DNA from: JAFGBI01 sp964480725
GTDB taxonomy: Bacteria; Myxococcota_A; Polyangia; Polyangiales; Polyangiaceae
DNA length: 64,000 nt
Assembly (NCBI GenBank): GCA_964480725.1
Contig: CAYZQO010000028.1
Span: forward strand, 10,498 to 74,497
Reading direction: 5' to 3'
The notes under the pieces are model-generated. The model was not told the origin of the DNA and made no database searches. It worked only from the letters and a program-made list of their open reading frames with translations. Below, in pieces: positions 1 through 11,556 of the stretch. Position 1 is the stretch's first letter. Each line of letters starts with the position of its first letter. Position numbers and translations under genes: made by a program.

Positions 1-59
1 CCACGGGCCCAGGGTACGTCACCCGGGGCGTGGGGTCGACGCTCGCCGTCCGGGCCCGC

Positions 60-1007
60 TCAGGGGTCCGAGAGGACGGACGCTGCCAGCGTGCTGAAGG
101 GTTCCTGACCCGCGTGGTCCGATACCCACGCGGGCGACAGGTGCGGGACGACCCGCCGCGTGCGCACCGAGGCGTACCAGTGCACCACGCACGTCGCCGC
201 TGGCAACAACTCGTCGAGGCCGGCGGACGATCGCCGGAACCAGTGCTCGCTGATCTCGGGACCGAGGGGGTAGAAGACCTCGGGCGGGAGGACCCGGAGG
301 TCGTCGCCGCGGTATTCCGCCACCGCGTGCTCGAGCAGGTGCGTGCCAAGTGCGAAGCGAACCAGCTTTCGGCGGTCCGGCAGGCGCACCATCCGCTCCA
401 GCAGCTCGCCGATCAAGGGGTGGCCCGCGCGCGCTCCCAGCACGGCGTTGTTGGGTGCCGTCGGGTACCAGCGCTCGATCCGTCGAAACCCGCGCCAGCC
501 GTCGGGCACGCGGCGGAGCAGATCGCGGACCGCCGTGCGGGTCCAGGCGGCCGCGAGGCGCCCCGGATGGAAGCGTCGCCACGGGTCGTCGGGAAAGGCG
601 AGGCGCTCGAGCCCGCAGAACACGGCGGCGTCCGCCAGCAGGGGCGCCACGGGCCGCACCGTCACCGTGTCGAGGTCGAGGTACACGCCCCCCTCGCGGT
701 GCAGGAGCGCGGCGCGCACCACGTTGGCGCGGGCCGCGGGCGCCGTGAGGCGCCGGAGCAGGTCCACCAGCGACGGGCCGAAAGGTCCCGCCGCGGCGAC
801 CAACCCCTCCGCGTCGAGGCGGTGCGCCTCCACGCCGGGGATGGCTAGCGCAGCCTCCCAGTGGGGGCCGCTGATCGGGTCGGCGTGGTGCAACAGCACG
901 CGGTCGAACCCCCCGCGCCGGGCCGCGGAGAAGAGCGCGAGCCAGTGCACCCAGGGGAAATCCTGCCCGAACCAGACGAAGTGGGCGACGACCGGGATGC
1001 GGTCCAA
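60..1007 (-). CDS. DXD-motif glycosyltransferase (capsule/sugar-binding type)
   Basis: Probable cytoplasmic glycosyltransferase of the 'sugar-binding region containing DXD motif' type, which transfers a sugar from a nucleotide-sugar donor. The early motif VAHFVWFG and the block GGVYLDLDTVTVRPV, with the DLD metal-binding triad, are the family hallmarks; His/Asn-rich segments near the C-terminus also fit. The reading frame runs into the end of secA. I start it at a TTG (complement of 1005-1007), directly after the secA stop, giving 315 aa and the first residues MDRIPVVAHF; a longer start would overlap secA by about 85 bases. It lies 7 bases downstream of secA on the same strand, so it may be cotranscribed. 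The acceptor is unknown. Family call is good, substrate unknown. Confidence 0.8.
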   Translation of the reverse strand: MDRIPVVAHFVWFGQDFPWVHWLALFSAARRGGFDRVLLHHADPISGPHWEAALAIPGVEAHRLDAEGLVAAAGPFGPSLVDLLRRLTAPAARANVVRAALLHREGGVYLDLDTVTVRPVAPLLADAAVFCGLERLAFPDDPWRRFHPGRLAAAWTRTAVRDLLRRVPDGWRGFRRIERWYPTAPNNAVLGARAGHPLIGELLERMVRLPDRRKLVRFALGTHLLEHAVAEYRGDDLRVLPPEVFYPLGPEISEHWFRRSSAGLDELLPAATCVVHWYASVRTRRVVPHLSPAWVSDHAGQEPFSTLAASVLSDP

Positions 1008-1014
1008 GGCAGGC

Positions 1015-4116
<3,102 letters not shown>

Positions 4117-4478
4117 GCGGTAGCCGTCCTCGGTGGCTCGAGCGCCGCCGGGCAAAGAGGCGGGAAAGTAGTGCTTCGGGCGCGACCGCGCCAGGGATTC
4201 CGCCGGCCCATGGAGGCGTCCCTCCTCACGAGGCGGCCGCGGACCCGCGTGGGGCAACAGGCCCGTGTGTCGGCCCGCGGGCTACCAGAGAACCCCGGAG
4301 GGGTCAAACGGCTGGGCGATCCAGCGCTCGGCCCCGAGCGCCGTGGCCGGCCCTTTGCCCGGAACGGCGCCCGTGCCCTTTGCGGCGGACGGAATCGCGG
4401 TAGCTTCGGCGCGTCGGCGGTCCCGGTGACCGTCCTCGTCGTCGAGCTGGGCGCCGGCCGCGCACGAACCCGAGCGGG
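4117..4478. other. Divergent intergenic region secA / rseP
   Basis: A 362-base gap between two divergent genes, which must hold the promoters of secA and rseP. Open frames here have no recognisable protein content. A weak -10-like TAGCTT at 4401-4406 could serve rseP; I see no convincing -35 box or operator. Confidence 0.4.
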
Positions 4479-6200
4479 ATGGATCTTTTCTACTTCGTCA
4501 TCCTGGTGAGCTCGCTCATCTTCGTGCACGAGCTCGGCCATTTTTTGTTCGCGAAGCTGTTCGGCGTGAAGGTGATGACCTTCAGCCTCGGCTTCGGGCC
4601 GAAGCTCGTCCGCCTCCGCGGCCGGGAGACCGAGTACTGCCTGGGGCTGCTGCCGCTCGGCGGGTACGTGAAGATGCTGGAGGCGTCGAAGAGCGACATC
4701 GTGTTGCCCGAGGATCGACACCGCACCTTCGAGTCGCTGTCCGTGCTCAAGCGGGTGACGGTCGTCCTGGCGGGACCGGTGATGAACCTCCTGTTCCCCG
4801 TGCTCCTCTATTTCGCAGTGTTTGTCTCGGAGGGACCGCACCTCGCGCCCACCGTGGGCGTGGTGCTGCCCGGGCACCCGGCGGACGGGAAGCTCCTGCC
4901 GGGGGACCGCGTGATGGCGATCAACGCGCAGGAGATCGGCACCTTCGACGAGTTGCAGCGCACGGTGGCGAAGAGCCCGGGCAAACCCCTGCGGCTGCGC
5001 GTCTTTCGCGACAACCGGCAGCTCGACGTCGAGGTGGTGGCGGAGGAAACCACCGCCCTCCTCGGCAGCGCGGTGCATGGCGACCGAGTGCCGACCACGG
5101 CGCTCGACGTGGAGGAGCGGATCGGCTCGATCGGCATCATGTCGAGCGCGCCCGCGCCGGTGGTCGGGATCGCGGACCCGGAGTCTCCGGCCTACCGCGC
5201 CGGACTCCGCACCTTCGACGTGGTGACCCAAATCGCCGGCCGCCCGGTGCGGCGCTTCATGGATCTCGAGGCGGAATTCGCGGCGACCCGCGGCGAAACC
5301 GTCCCGGTCACCTACCTCCGTCCGGTACCGGTGCCGGACGCGCTCGGCGCCCTGGCGGAGATGGCCGTGTTCGAGGCCGGCGTGGTGGCCCTGACGCCGG
5401 ATACGGCGGGGCTCGACCTCACCAGCCGCACCGGCATCGAGTCGGCTGATCTCTACGTCGCCTTCGTGCGGGAGGGATCGTCCTTCCACAAGGCGGATCT
5501 CCGCCCCGGCGACAAGCTGCTGCGCCTGGACGACGAGCCCATCCCCGCCTGGTCCACCTTCCTGGAGCGGGTGAAGAAGGCGAGCGATCGCCCGCACCGC
5601 ATCGAGTTCCTCGCGGCCCGGGACGGGCGGCGCCACTCGGGGACGTTCGAGGTGCGGCGCATGGAGTTCACCGACGAGCACGGCCAGTCCTTCGTCGTCT
5701 ACATGCTGGGGCGCTCGGTGATCGATCACTGGGCGCCGGTGGCTATCGAGAGCCCCGTCGAGCACCCGACGCCGGTGCGGTACGCGCTCTCCAAGGCGAT
5801 CGAGGAAACCGTGCGCGTGACCCGGTTCACTGGCGTGCTCTTCGTGCGCCTCCTCCAGGGCCGGATCAGCCTCGACTCGCTCTCGGGACCCATCACGATC
5901 TACCGCGTCGCTGGCGAGGAGGGCCGCAAGGGGCCCGGGTACTTCGTGTGGGTGATGGCCCTCATCAGCATCAACCTGGGGCTGCTCAATCTGCTGCCGA
6001 TCCCCGTGCTCGACGGCGGCCACCTCGTCTTCCTGGCGCTGGAGACGGCGATGCGGCGGCCCGTGCCGCTCAGGATGCGGGAGGTCGCGCACCTGGTCGG
6101 CATGGGGATCCTCGTTGCCCTGATGGTGTTCGTGTTCAAGAACGACTTCGATCGGCAGGGAGACGTGATCGTGGGGCAGATCCGGGAGCTGGTGCGCTAG
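4479..6200 (+). CDS. rseP: RIP metalloprotease RseP (site-2 protease)
   Basis: Inner-membrane zinc metalloprotease that cuts transmembrane helices of anti-sigma factors and leftover signal peptides. The active-site HELGH is at residues 17-21 in the first transmembrane segment, and the C-terminal NLLPIPVLDGGH motif supplies the third zinc ligand. Between them lie PDZ-type segments; motifs such as GDRVMAI, AYRAGLRTFDVV and PGDKLLRLD indicate three PDZ-like units rather than the usual two. This explains the 573 aa against about 450 aa in E. coli. The usual partners dxr, cdsA and uppS are absent. The stop codon overlaps the next gene's GTG by one base. Confidence 0.95.
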   Translation: MDLFYFVILVSSLIFVHELGHFLFAKLFGVKVMTFSLGFGPKLVRLRGRETEYCLGLLPLGGYVKMLEASKSDIVLPEDRHRTFESLSVLKRVTVVLAGPVMNLLFPVLLYFAVFVSEGPHLAPTVGVVLPGHPADGKLLPGDRVMAINAQEIGTFDELQRTVAKSPGKPLRLRVFRDNRQLDVEVVAEETTALLGSAVHGDRVPTTALDVEERIGSIGIMSSAPAPVVGIADPESPAYRAGLRTFDVVTQIAGRPVRRFMDLEAEFAATRGETVPVTYLRPVPVPDALGALAEMAVFEAGVVALTPDTAGLDLTSRTGIESADLYVAFVREGSSFHKADLRPGDKLLRLDDEPIPAWSTFLERVKKASDRPHRIEFLAARDGRRHSGTFEVRRMEFTDEHGQSFVVYMLGRSVIDHWAPVAIESPVEHPTPVRYALSKAIEETVRVTRFTGVLFVRLLQGRISLDSLSGPITIYRVAGEEGRKGPGYFVWVMALISINLGLLNLLPIPVLDGGHLVFLALETAMRRPVPLRMREVAHLVGMGILVALMVFVFKNDFDRQGDVIVGQIRELVR

Positions 6201-7549
6201 TGGCGGGCGACGGCGCGGCGCCGCCGGGGCGTGAACCGCGAGGGCGCCCGGCGCGGCTGCCGACAGCCCGGGAGCTCGCCGCGCACGTGCTCGAGCGCGT
6301 CGCGCGCGACCGCGCGTTCGCGAGCGCGGCCCTCGATGCGGAGCTCGCGCGGTACCCGCAGCTCGCCGGCCGTGACCGGGCGCTGGCGACCGAGCTGGTC
6401 TACGGCTGTCTGCGCACGGGGCCGGCGCTCACCGCGCGCCTCGCCGCGCTTGCGCCACGGGGCGTGGCGAGCGGCGATCCAAGGGTCCGGATCGAGCTCG
6501 AGCTCGCCGCCTACCAGCTGCTCTTCCTCGACCGCGTGCCGCCGCACGCCGCCGTCGACGCTGCGGTCCGCGCCGTCACCTCGCTCCGCGGTCGGCGGGT
6601 GGGCGGCTTCGCCAACGCGGTGCTCCGCCGGCTCGCCGCCGAGCGCGGCGCGGTCGCGCTGGCCGCCGCGACCCTCGAGAGTGCGCCCGGGTGGCTGGTG
6701 GCTCGTCTCACCGCGGTCTTGGGCGACGACGGCGTCCGTGCCTTGCTCGGCGCCGACCCCGACGCCGGCCACGGGCTGCCGCTGGCCCTGCGGGTGGTGG
6801 CCGGCCGCGCCCTCCCGAGCTGGCTCGCGGAGGCCCCGCCGGGCCGGATCTCGCCCCGGTGCCGCCTGGTGCGCGGCGTTGGCGATCCGCGCCGCCTCGC
6901 GGGTCACGCCGAGGGGGTCTTCACGGTGCAGGAGGAGGGCGCGCAGGCGGTGGCTCTCGCGCTCGGCGCGCGCGCCGGCGAGACGGTGCTCGACGCTTGC
7001 GCGGGCCGAGGGCAGAAGGCGTCGCTCCTCGCCGAGCAGGTGGGGCAGCGCGGCCTGGTTTGGGCCACGGACCTCTACCCCGCCAAGCTCGCGGCGCTCG
7101 CGGCGGAGCACACGCGGCTCCGGCTCCCCGCGCCGCGCACGGGCGCGGTCGACTGGACGGTGGGACCCGGCCCCGTCCCCGAAGGAGCGTTCGACCGCGT
7201 GCTCGTGGACGCGCCCTGCAGCGGCACCGGGACGCTTCGCCGTCGCCCGGACCTCACCGCCCGGCTCGACGCCGGGGATCCGGCGCGGCTCGGCGCGCTG
7301 GCGGCGGCCATCCTCCGCCGTGCGGCCACCCGCGCGCGGCCCGGTGGGCGGGTCCTGTTCGCGGTCTGCTCGGTCCTTCCCGAGGAGGGCGAGGCCGTGG
7401 TCGCGGCGGTGACGGATCTGCTCGAGCCCACGCCGTTCGACGCGCCCGAGCTCGGCGCCCTGTTCCCGCCGGGCGCGACCGCCCTCCGCCTGCACCCGGC
7501 GGCGCACCAGACGGACGGCTACTTCCTCGCGAGCTTCCGCCGGCGGTGA
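6200..7549 (+). CDS. rsmB: 16S rRNA m5C methyltransferase, RsmB/NOP2 family
   Basis: Methylates a cytosine of 16S rRNA using SAM. The N-terminal part resembles the NusB-like helical RNA-binding domain of RsmB (LERVARDRAF, HAAVDAAV). The C-terminal Rossmann domain has the SAM site VLDACAGRGQK, motif IV with the catalytic DAPCSGTG, and motif VI FAVCSVLPEEGE carrying the second cysteine. The start is the GTG at 6200-6202, which shares its first base with the rseP stop (TAGTG), implying translational coupling; this gives 449 aa against 429 in E. coli. The frame is open further upstream inside rseP, but that part is a shadow. It converges on pncA, leaving 29 bases between the stops. Confidence 0.9.
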   Translation: MAGDGAAPPGREPRGRPARLPTARELAAHVLERVARDRAFASAALDAELARYPQLAGRDRALATELVYGCLRTGPALTARLAALAPRGVASGDPRVRIELELAAYQLLFLDRVPPHAAVDAAVRAVTSLRGRRVGGFANAVLRRLAAERGAVALAAATLESAPGWLVARLTAVLGDDGVRALLGADPDAGHGLPLALRVVAGRALPSWLAEAPPGRISPRCRLVRGVGDPRRLAGHAEGVFTVQEEGAQAVALALGARAGETVLDACAGRGQKASLLAEQVGQRGLVWATDLYPAKLAALAAEHTRLRLPAPRTGAVDWTVGPGPVPEGAFDRVLVDAPCSGTGTLRRRPDLTARLDAGDPARLGALAAAILRRAATRARPGGRVLFAVCSVLPEEGEAVVAAVTDLLEPTPFDAPELGALFPPGATALRLHPAAHQTDGYFLASFRRR

Positions 7550-7578
7550 CGGCGGGCAGTCGCAGCGGTCAGGCGCGC

Positions 7579-8208
7579 CTACCGCGCCCGGAGCTCATCG
7601 CTCTGCACGAGCCGCCCGCCCGCCGCCGAAACCGCGGCCAGCGCGGCCTCACCGTCGCCGGGCGTGACCTCGACCCCGCGGCAGCCGTCGACGACCAGCG
7701 TGGTCGCGAAGCCGAGCTCGAGCGCGTCGAGCGCGGTCGCCTTGACGCAGTAGTCGGTTGCGAGCCCGAGCACGACGACGCCGCCGACGCCACGCTCCCG
7801 GAGCCAGGCCCCGAGCCCCGTGGCGCGGCGCCGCGCGTTGTCGAAGAAGCCGGAGTAGCTGTCGACGGCGGGATCGACCCCCTTGAGGAAGAGCCGCTCG
7901 ACGCGGCGCGTGTCGAGGGCTGCGGCCAGGTGCGCGCCGTGGGTGAGGGCGATGCAGTGGTCGGGCCAGAGCACCTGGGGGACGCCGCCGAGGTCCACGA
8001 CGTCGAGGGGGCGCCGTCCCGGGTGCTGCGTCGCGAAGCTCTGGTGTACGGGCGGATGCCAGTCTTGGGTGGCGATCACGGGGTGGTCGGTGAGCCGCGC
8101 GACGAGGCGGTTCGCGACCGGGATCACCTCATCGCCCCGCGGCACCGGCAGGGAGCCCCAGGGCATGAAATCGTTCTGCACGTCGATCAGCAGGATCACC
8201 TCGCGCAT
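7579..8208 (-). CDS. pncA: Nicotinamidase (isochorismatase family)
   Basis: Hydrolyses nicotinamide to nicotinate, the first step of NAD salvage. The 209-aa product has the catalytic Asp9 (LLIDVQNDF), Lys109 (FLKG) and Cys154 (ATDYCVKATA), and the metal-site residues around TQDWHP and WPDHC. It is the last gene of a pncB - Nudix - pncA unit on the minus strand; pncB uses its product, so the pathway assignment is strong. The start is the ATG at 8206-8208 with AGGAG eight bases upstream. That Shine-Dalgarno sequence sits inside a tandem 7-bp repeat, described separately. Confidence 0.93.
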   Translation of the reverse strand: MREVILLIDVQNDFMPWGSLPVPRGDEVIPVANRLVARLTDHPVIATQDWHPPVHQSFATQHPGRRPLDVVDLGGVPQVLWPDHCIALTHGAHLAAALDTRRVERLFLKGVDPAVDSYSGFFDNARRRATGLGAWLRERGVGGVVVLGLATDYCVKATALDALELGFATTLVVDGCRGVEVTPGDGEAALAAVSAAGGRLVQSDELRAR

Positions 8209-8213
8209 GGTTC

Positions 8214-8241
8214 GCTCCTCGCTCCTCGCTCCTCGCTCCTC
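8214..8241 (-). repeat. Four tandem 7-bp repeats carrying the pncA Shine-Dalgarno
   Basis: GCTCCTC is repeated four times exactly on the plus strand, i.e. GAGGAGC units on the pncA mRNA. Each unit contains an AGGAG ribosome-binding core; the one next to the gene is at normal spacing from the ATG. Slippage would change the number of Shine-Dalgarno copies without touching the coding frame. Confidence 0.85.
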
Positions 8242-8287
8242 GCGTCCTGACCACAAGCCCATCGAACCCGCGGGCGCCCGCCCCCGT

Positions 8288-8965
8288 TCAGCCCGGGAAG
8301 CTTGGACCCCGCTCCAGCCGCCGCGCGTAACGGCGGCGATCGAAGCGGTACAGGTGCGGGGCGCCGCGCTGCGGCCCCGGGGCGGGCACCAGCGCGCCCC
8401 CGCCGAGCACCTCGCGGCGAAAGGTCCGCGCGTCCAGCCGGCGACCGAGGATGGCCTCGTAGACGCCGCGCAGGGCGGCGAGGGGAAAGCGCGCTGGCAG
8501 GAGCTCGAGGCCGATCGGCTGGCAGACGGCGTGCTCGCGGAGGCGTCGGAGCGCGAGCGCGAGGATCGCGTCGTGATCGAAGGCCAGCCCCGAAACCTCG
8601 GCGAGGGGGAGCCAGGCGGCGGCGCGCGCATCGTCCGCCGCCTGCGCCGGGTGTTCGGCGGCGCGGACCAGGGCCCAGTGCGGGATCGAGATCACCCGTT
8701 CGCGCGGGTCCCGGTCGACCGCGCTGAACGCCCGGAGCTGCTCGAGGGCCACCCCGTCGAGCCCCGTCTCCTCCCGGAGCTCGCGCCGCGCGGCTGCCTC
8801 GACCGTCTCGCCCTCGTCGACGAACCCGCCCGGCAGCGCCCAGCACCCCTCGAACGGGGGACGGTCGCGCTGGATGAGCAGGACCCGCAGCGCGGGCTCG
8901 TCGAGCCCGAACACGACGCAGTCGACCGTGAGCGCGGGCCGCGGGTACCGGTAGGTGTAGCTCAT
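8288..8965 (-). CDS. Nudix hydrolase with C-terminal winged-helix-like domain (NrtR-like)
   Basis: A 225-aa protein with an N-terminal Nudix fold and a C-terminal part resembling the winged helix of NrtR regulators. The Nudix box is complete: G47, E53, R61-E62, E65-E66 and G68, so it may still hydrolyse ADP-ribose-like substrates. The C-terminal segment (residues about 140-225, with LRGVYEAILGRRLDARTFRR) matches the NrtR/YjhB DNA-binding region in style. Its ATG overlaps the pncB stop by four bases (ATGA). Sitting between pncB and pncA, it is probably the NAD-responsive repressor of this operon, an ADP-ribose pyrophosphatase, or both. The regulator role is inferred from family and context. 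Confidence 0.8.
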   Translation of the reverse strand: MSYTYRYPRPALTVDCVVFGLDEPALRVLLIQRDRPPFEGCWALPGGFVDEGETVEAAARRELREETGLDGVALEQLRAFSAVDRDPRERVISIPHWALVRAAEHPAQAADDARAAAWLPLAEVSGLAFDHDAILALALRRLREHAVCQPIGLELLPARFPLAALRGVYEAILGRRLDARTFRREVLGGGALVPAPGPQRGAPHLYRFDRRRYARRLERGPSFPG

Positions 8966-10446
8966 GGTCGGGCCACCTCGCGCGCGGCGCGCGCGCTCAG
9001 GACGAGGTGGCTCTTGAGCTCGAACAGGGACGCCTCGAGGCCCACGGGGTAGGTGTGGGGGTTGGAGAAGCGCTTGATGCCGGCGTGGAACCCCGCCAGC
9101 TCCGCCCGTGTGTGCTCCCGAATCGCCGCGAGGCCCGGCGGCTCGTAGATCCGCTCGCCGCCGCGGAAGATCGGCACCAACAGATCGCGGCTCGTGAGCC
9201 CGGGGGCCAGCCGTCGCCGTCGCAGGGGATCGACCGGGTCGACGATGGTCGGCTCCGACTCCAGGGGAACGAGCTCGTCGTAGATGGCGTCGGCGACGGC
9301 GCCGTGCGCGTCGGAGTAGCGGCGCACCTGGAGCAGTCCGGGGTTGGACGTCTTCACCGCCTGCTCCGAGAGCTTGACGCGAGGCTCCCAGCGGCCGCCG
9401 GGCTCGCGGAGCGCGTTGAGCTTGTACACGCCGCCGAGCGCCGGTTGGTCGTGGCCCGTCACCAGCTTGGTCCCGACGCCCCACACCGCGATGGCCGCCC
9501 CTTGCCGCTTCAGATCCGCGATCAGGTGCTCGTCCAGATCGTTGCTGGCCACGACCGCGGCGTCGGGGAACCCCTCGGCGTCGAGGAGGTGGCGCGCCTC
9601 GACGCTGAGGTAGGCCAGATCCCCGGAGTCGAGCCGCACGCCGGCGAGGCGGTGGCCGCGCTCGCGCAGCGCCCGCCCCACCTCGCAGGCGTGGCGCACG
9701 CCGGCGAGGGTGTCGTAGGTGTCGACCAGGAACACGCAGTTGGCCGGCATGGCCGCCGCGTAGGCGACGAAGGCCTCGAGCTCGTCACCGAAGGCCATCA
9801 CCCAGCTGTGGGCGTGGGTGCCGCGCACGGGGATCCCGAAGAGGCGCCCGGCCAGCACGTTGGAGGTCGCGGCGCAGCCGCCGACGTGGGCGGCGCGGCT
9901 CGCCGCCAGGCCCCCGTCGATCCCCTGGGCGCGGCGAAGCCCGAACTCCAGCACCGGCTCGCCCTCCGCCGCCGCGCAGATGCGGGCGGCCTTGGTAGCT
10001 ATCAAAGTCTGGAAGTTAATGATGGTCAACAGGGCTGTCTCGACCAGCTGGGCCTCGAGCAGCGGCCCGGTGACGCGGACCAGTGGCTCGTGGGGGAAGA
10101 CCACGGTGCCCTCCGGCACCGCGTGGACGTCGCAGCGGAAGGTAAAGCGGCGGAGATACTCGAGGAATTGGTCGTCGAAGAGCGGCTGGTCGTCGTTGCC
10201 GGTGAGGGTGGCGAGGTAGTCGAGATCGGCCAGCTCGAAGCGGAGGGCCTCGAGGTACTGGATGGCCTGCTCCAGCCCGCAGGCGACGGTGAACCCGCCG
10301 CCGAAGGGGTGCCGCCGGAAGGTGAGGGAGAAGCTGGCGTCCTTCCGGGCCGCGCCGGTCTTGAAGTACCCGAAGGCCATCGTGAGCTGGTACAGGTCCG
10401 TCAGCAGCGCCAGCGATGGACGGTAGAAATCTGCGAGCGTCGGCAT
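8962..10446 (-). CDS. pncB: Nicotinate phosphoribosyltransferase
   Basis: Joins nicotinate and PRPP to make nicotinate mononucleotide in the Preiss-Handler NAD pathway. The 494-aa product starts MPTLADFYRPSLALLTDLYQ, a typical opening (LLTDLYQLTMA), and carries the conserved FRRHPFGGGFTVACGL, EFGLRRAQG and VRLDSGDLAYLS blocks including the active-site region. The length and sequence resemble the PncB2/NAPRT type rather than the 400-aa E. coli enzyme. It is the first gene of the operon with the Nudix protein and pncA. The start is the ATG at 10444-10446; the frame is open upstream but that part is low-quality. Confidence 0.93.
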   Translation of the reverse strand: MPTLADFYRPSLALLTDLYQLTMAFGYFKTGAARKDASFSLTFRRHPFGGGFTVACGLEQAIQYLEALRFELADLDYLATLTGNDDQPLFDDQFLEYLRRFTFRCDVHAVPEGTVVFPHEPLVRVTGPLLEAQLVETALLTIINFQTLIATKAARICAAAEGEPVLEFGLRRAQGIDGGLAASRAAHVGGCAATSNVLAGRLFGIPVRGTHAHSWVMAFGDELEAFVAYAAAMPANCVFLVDTYDTLAGVRHACEVGRALRERGHRLAGVRLDSGDLAYLSVEARHLLDAEGFPDAAVVASNDLDEHLIADLKRQGAAIAVWGVGTKLVTGHDQPALGGVYKLNALREPGGRWEPRVKLSEQAVKTSNPGLLQVRRYSDAHGAVADAIYDELVPLESEPTIVDPVDPLRRRRLAPGLTSRDLLVPIFRGGERIYEPPGLAAIREHTRAELAGFHAGIKRFSNPHTYPVGLEASLFELKSHLVLSARAAREVARP

Positions 10447-10460
10447 CGGTCGAGGCCTGA

Positions 10461-10493
10461 CCTTGAAGCGTCCCCCGGGCCTGTCAAGGGGAC
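10461..10493. promoter_or_regulatory. Interleaved inverted repeats upstream of pncB
   Basis: Two nested dyads overlap here: CCTTGA with TCAAGG (17 bases apart) and GTCCCC with GGGGAC (12 bases apart). On the minus strand the segment also contains TTGACA (complement of 10482-10487), a perfect -35 hexamer, but with a poor -10. The position, 15 to 47 bases upstream of pncB, suits an operator, possibly for the NrtR-like protein. Nothing else supports that assignment. Confidence 0.35.
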
Positions 10494-10570
10494 GACCGCC
10501 GGAGGTCCGGGGGGCGGCGTCGACCGCCGCCGGTGCGGCTGATAACCTGCCGCCCGTCGGAGCGGTCCCC

Positions 10571-11437
10571 TTGCGCATCAGCACTTTCAGCATCGTCACC
10601 GGATCGGGGGCGTGCGACGCCCGCTGCCCGTTCTGCGTCAGCCGCCTGACGGGGGCGGCGCCCGCCAAGCCGGTCCCGCCCCGCTGGCGCAACTTCGAGA
10701 TCGCCTGCCAGCTCGCGGTGCGTGCCGGGGCGACCACCGCCATGCTGACCGGCAAGGGGGAGCCCACGCTGTGGCCCGAGCTCATCACCGAGCATCTCGA
10801 GCGGCTGCGACGGCACCCGATCCCCCTGGTGGAGCTGCAGACGAACGGGCTCGGCGTCGCGCGCGGGCGCGTCGACCGCGCGACCCTCGAGGCGTGGTAC
10901 GCGCTCGGGCTCTCCACGGTGGCCGTCAGCGTCGCCAGCCTCGACCCCGAGGAGAACCGCTCCATCTACACCCCCCAGCAGCCGTACCCGGACCTGGTGG
11001 CGACCGTCGGCGTCCTGCACGACGTCGGCTTCACCGTCCGCCTCATCTGCGTGATGCTCAAGGGCATGATCGACGGCCCAGAGCGGGTGACGGAGCTCGT
11101 CACCTTCGCCCGCGCCGAGCGGGTCGAGCAGCTCACCCTCCTGCCGGTGACCAGCCCCGACGCGACGCACGATCGGGAGGCCGCGGCCTGGGTCGGGGCG
11201 CACGCGCTCGGTCGCGGCGACCTGCGCGCGATCCACAAGTGGCTCGAGTACCACGGCACGCCCGTCCTGGAGCTGCCGCACGGGGCGCGCGTGTACGACG
11301 TGGAGGGGCAGAACGTCTGCCTGAACCACTGCCTCGATCCGCGGCCGACGCGCCCCGACGAGATGCGAAACCTCATCTTCTTCCCCGACGGCCGGCTCCG
11401 CCACCGCTGGGACGCCGAGGGGGCCGTCCTGCTCTGA
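10571..11437 (+). CDS. Radical SAM protein of unknown function
   Basis: Radical SAM enzyme with a CxxxCxxC cluster motif (CDARCPFC) near the N-terminus, followed by a GKGEPTLWPELI segment like the GGEP motif that binds SAM. The C-terminal part holds further cysteines (VCLNHCLDP) that could bind a second cluster or substrate. I place the start at TTG 10571, preceded by GGAG at 8-base spacing, giving 288 aa with the opening MRISTFSIVTGSG; the frame extends further upstream without good codons. It diverges from the NAD-salvage operon. The substrate cannot be named from the sequence. Confidence 0.85.
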   Translation: MRISTFSIVTGSGACDARCPFCVSRLTGAAPAKPVPPRWRNFEIACQLAVRAGATTAMLTGKGEPTLWPELITEHLERLRRHPIPLVELQTNGLGVARGRVDRATLEAWYALGLSTVAVSVASLDPEENRSIYTPQQPYPDLVATVGVLHDVGFTVRLICVMLKGMIDGPERVTELVTFARAERVEQLTLLPVTSPDATHDREAAAWVGAHALGRGDLRAIHKWLEYHGTPVLELPHGARVYDVEGQNVCLNHCLDPRPTRPDEMRNLIFFPDGRLRHRWDAEGAVLL

Positions 11438-11556
11438 GGCCATGACGCTCGTGGGTCGCCCCCGGATGCACGGTCTGGTCGCGTCGCGCGTCGGGGCGGT
11501 TCTGATGGTGCCCGTGCGACCCCTGGAGACGGGTCGCGCTGAACGCGCCGTCGGCG

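Noticed and set aside
19..582. Minus-strand frame at the left edge
   Set aside because: Pro/Arg/Gly-rich shadow of the glycosyltransferase gene in another frame.
10482..10487. Perfect TTGACA on the minus strand as a pncB -35 box
   Set aside because: No acceptable -10 hexamer at 16-18 bases and it would leave almost no 5' leader; kept only as part of the dyad description.
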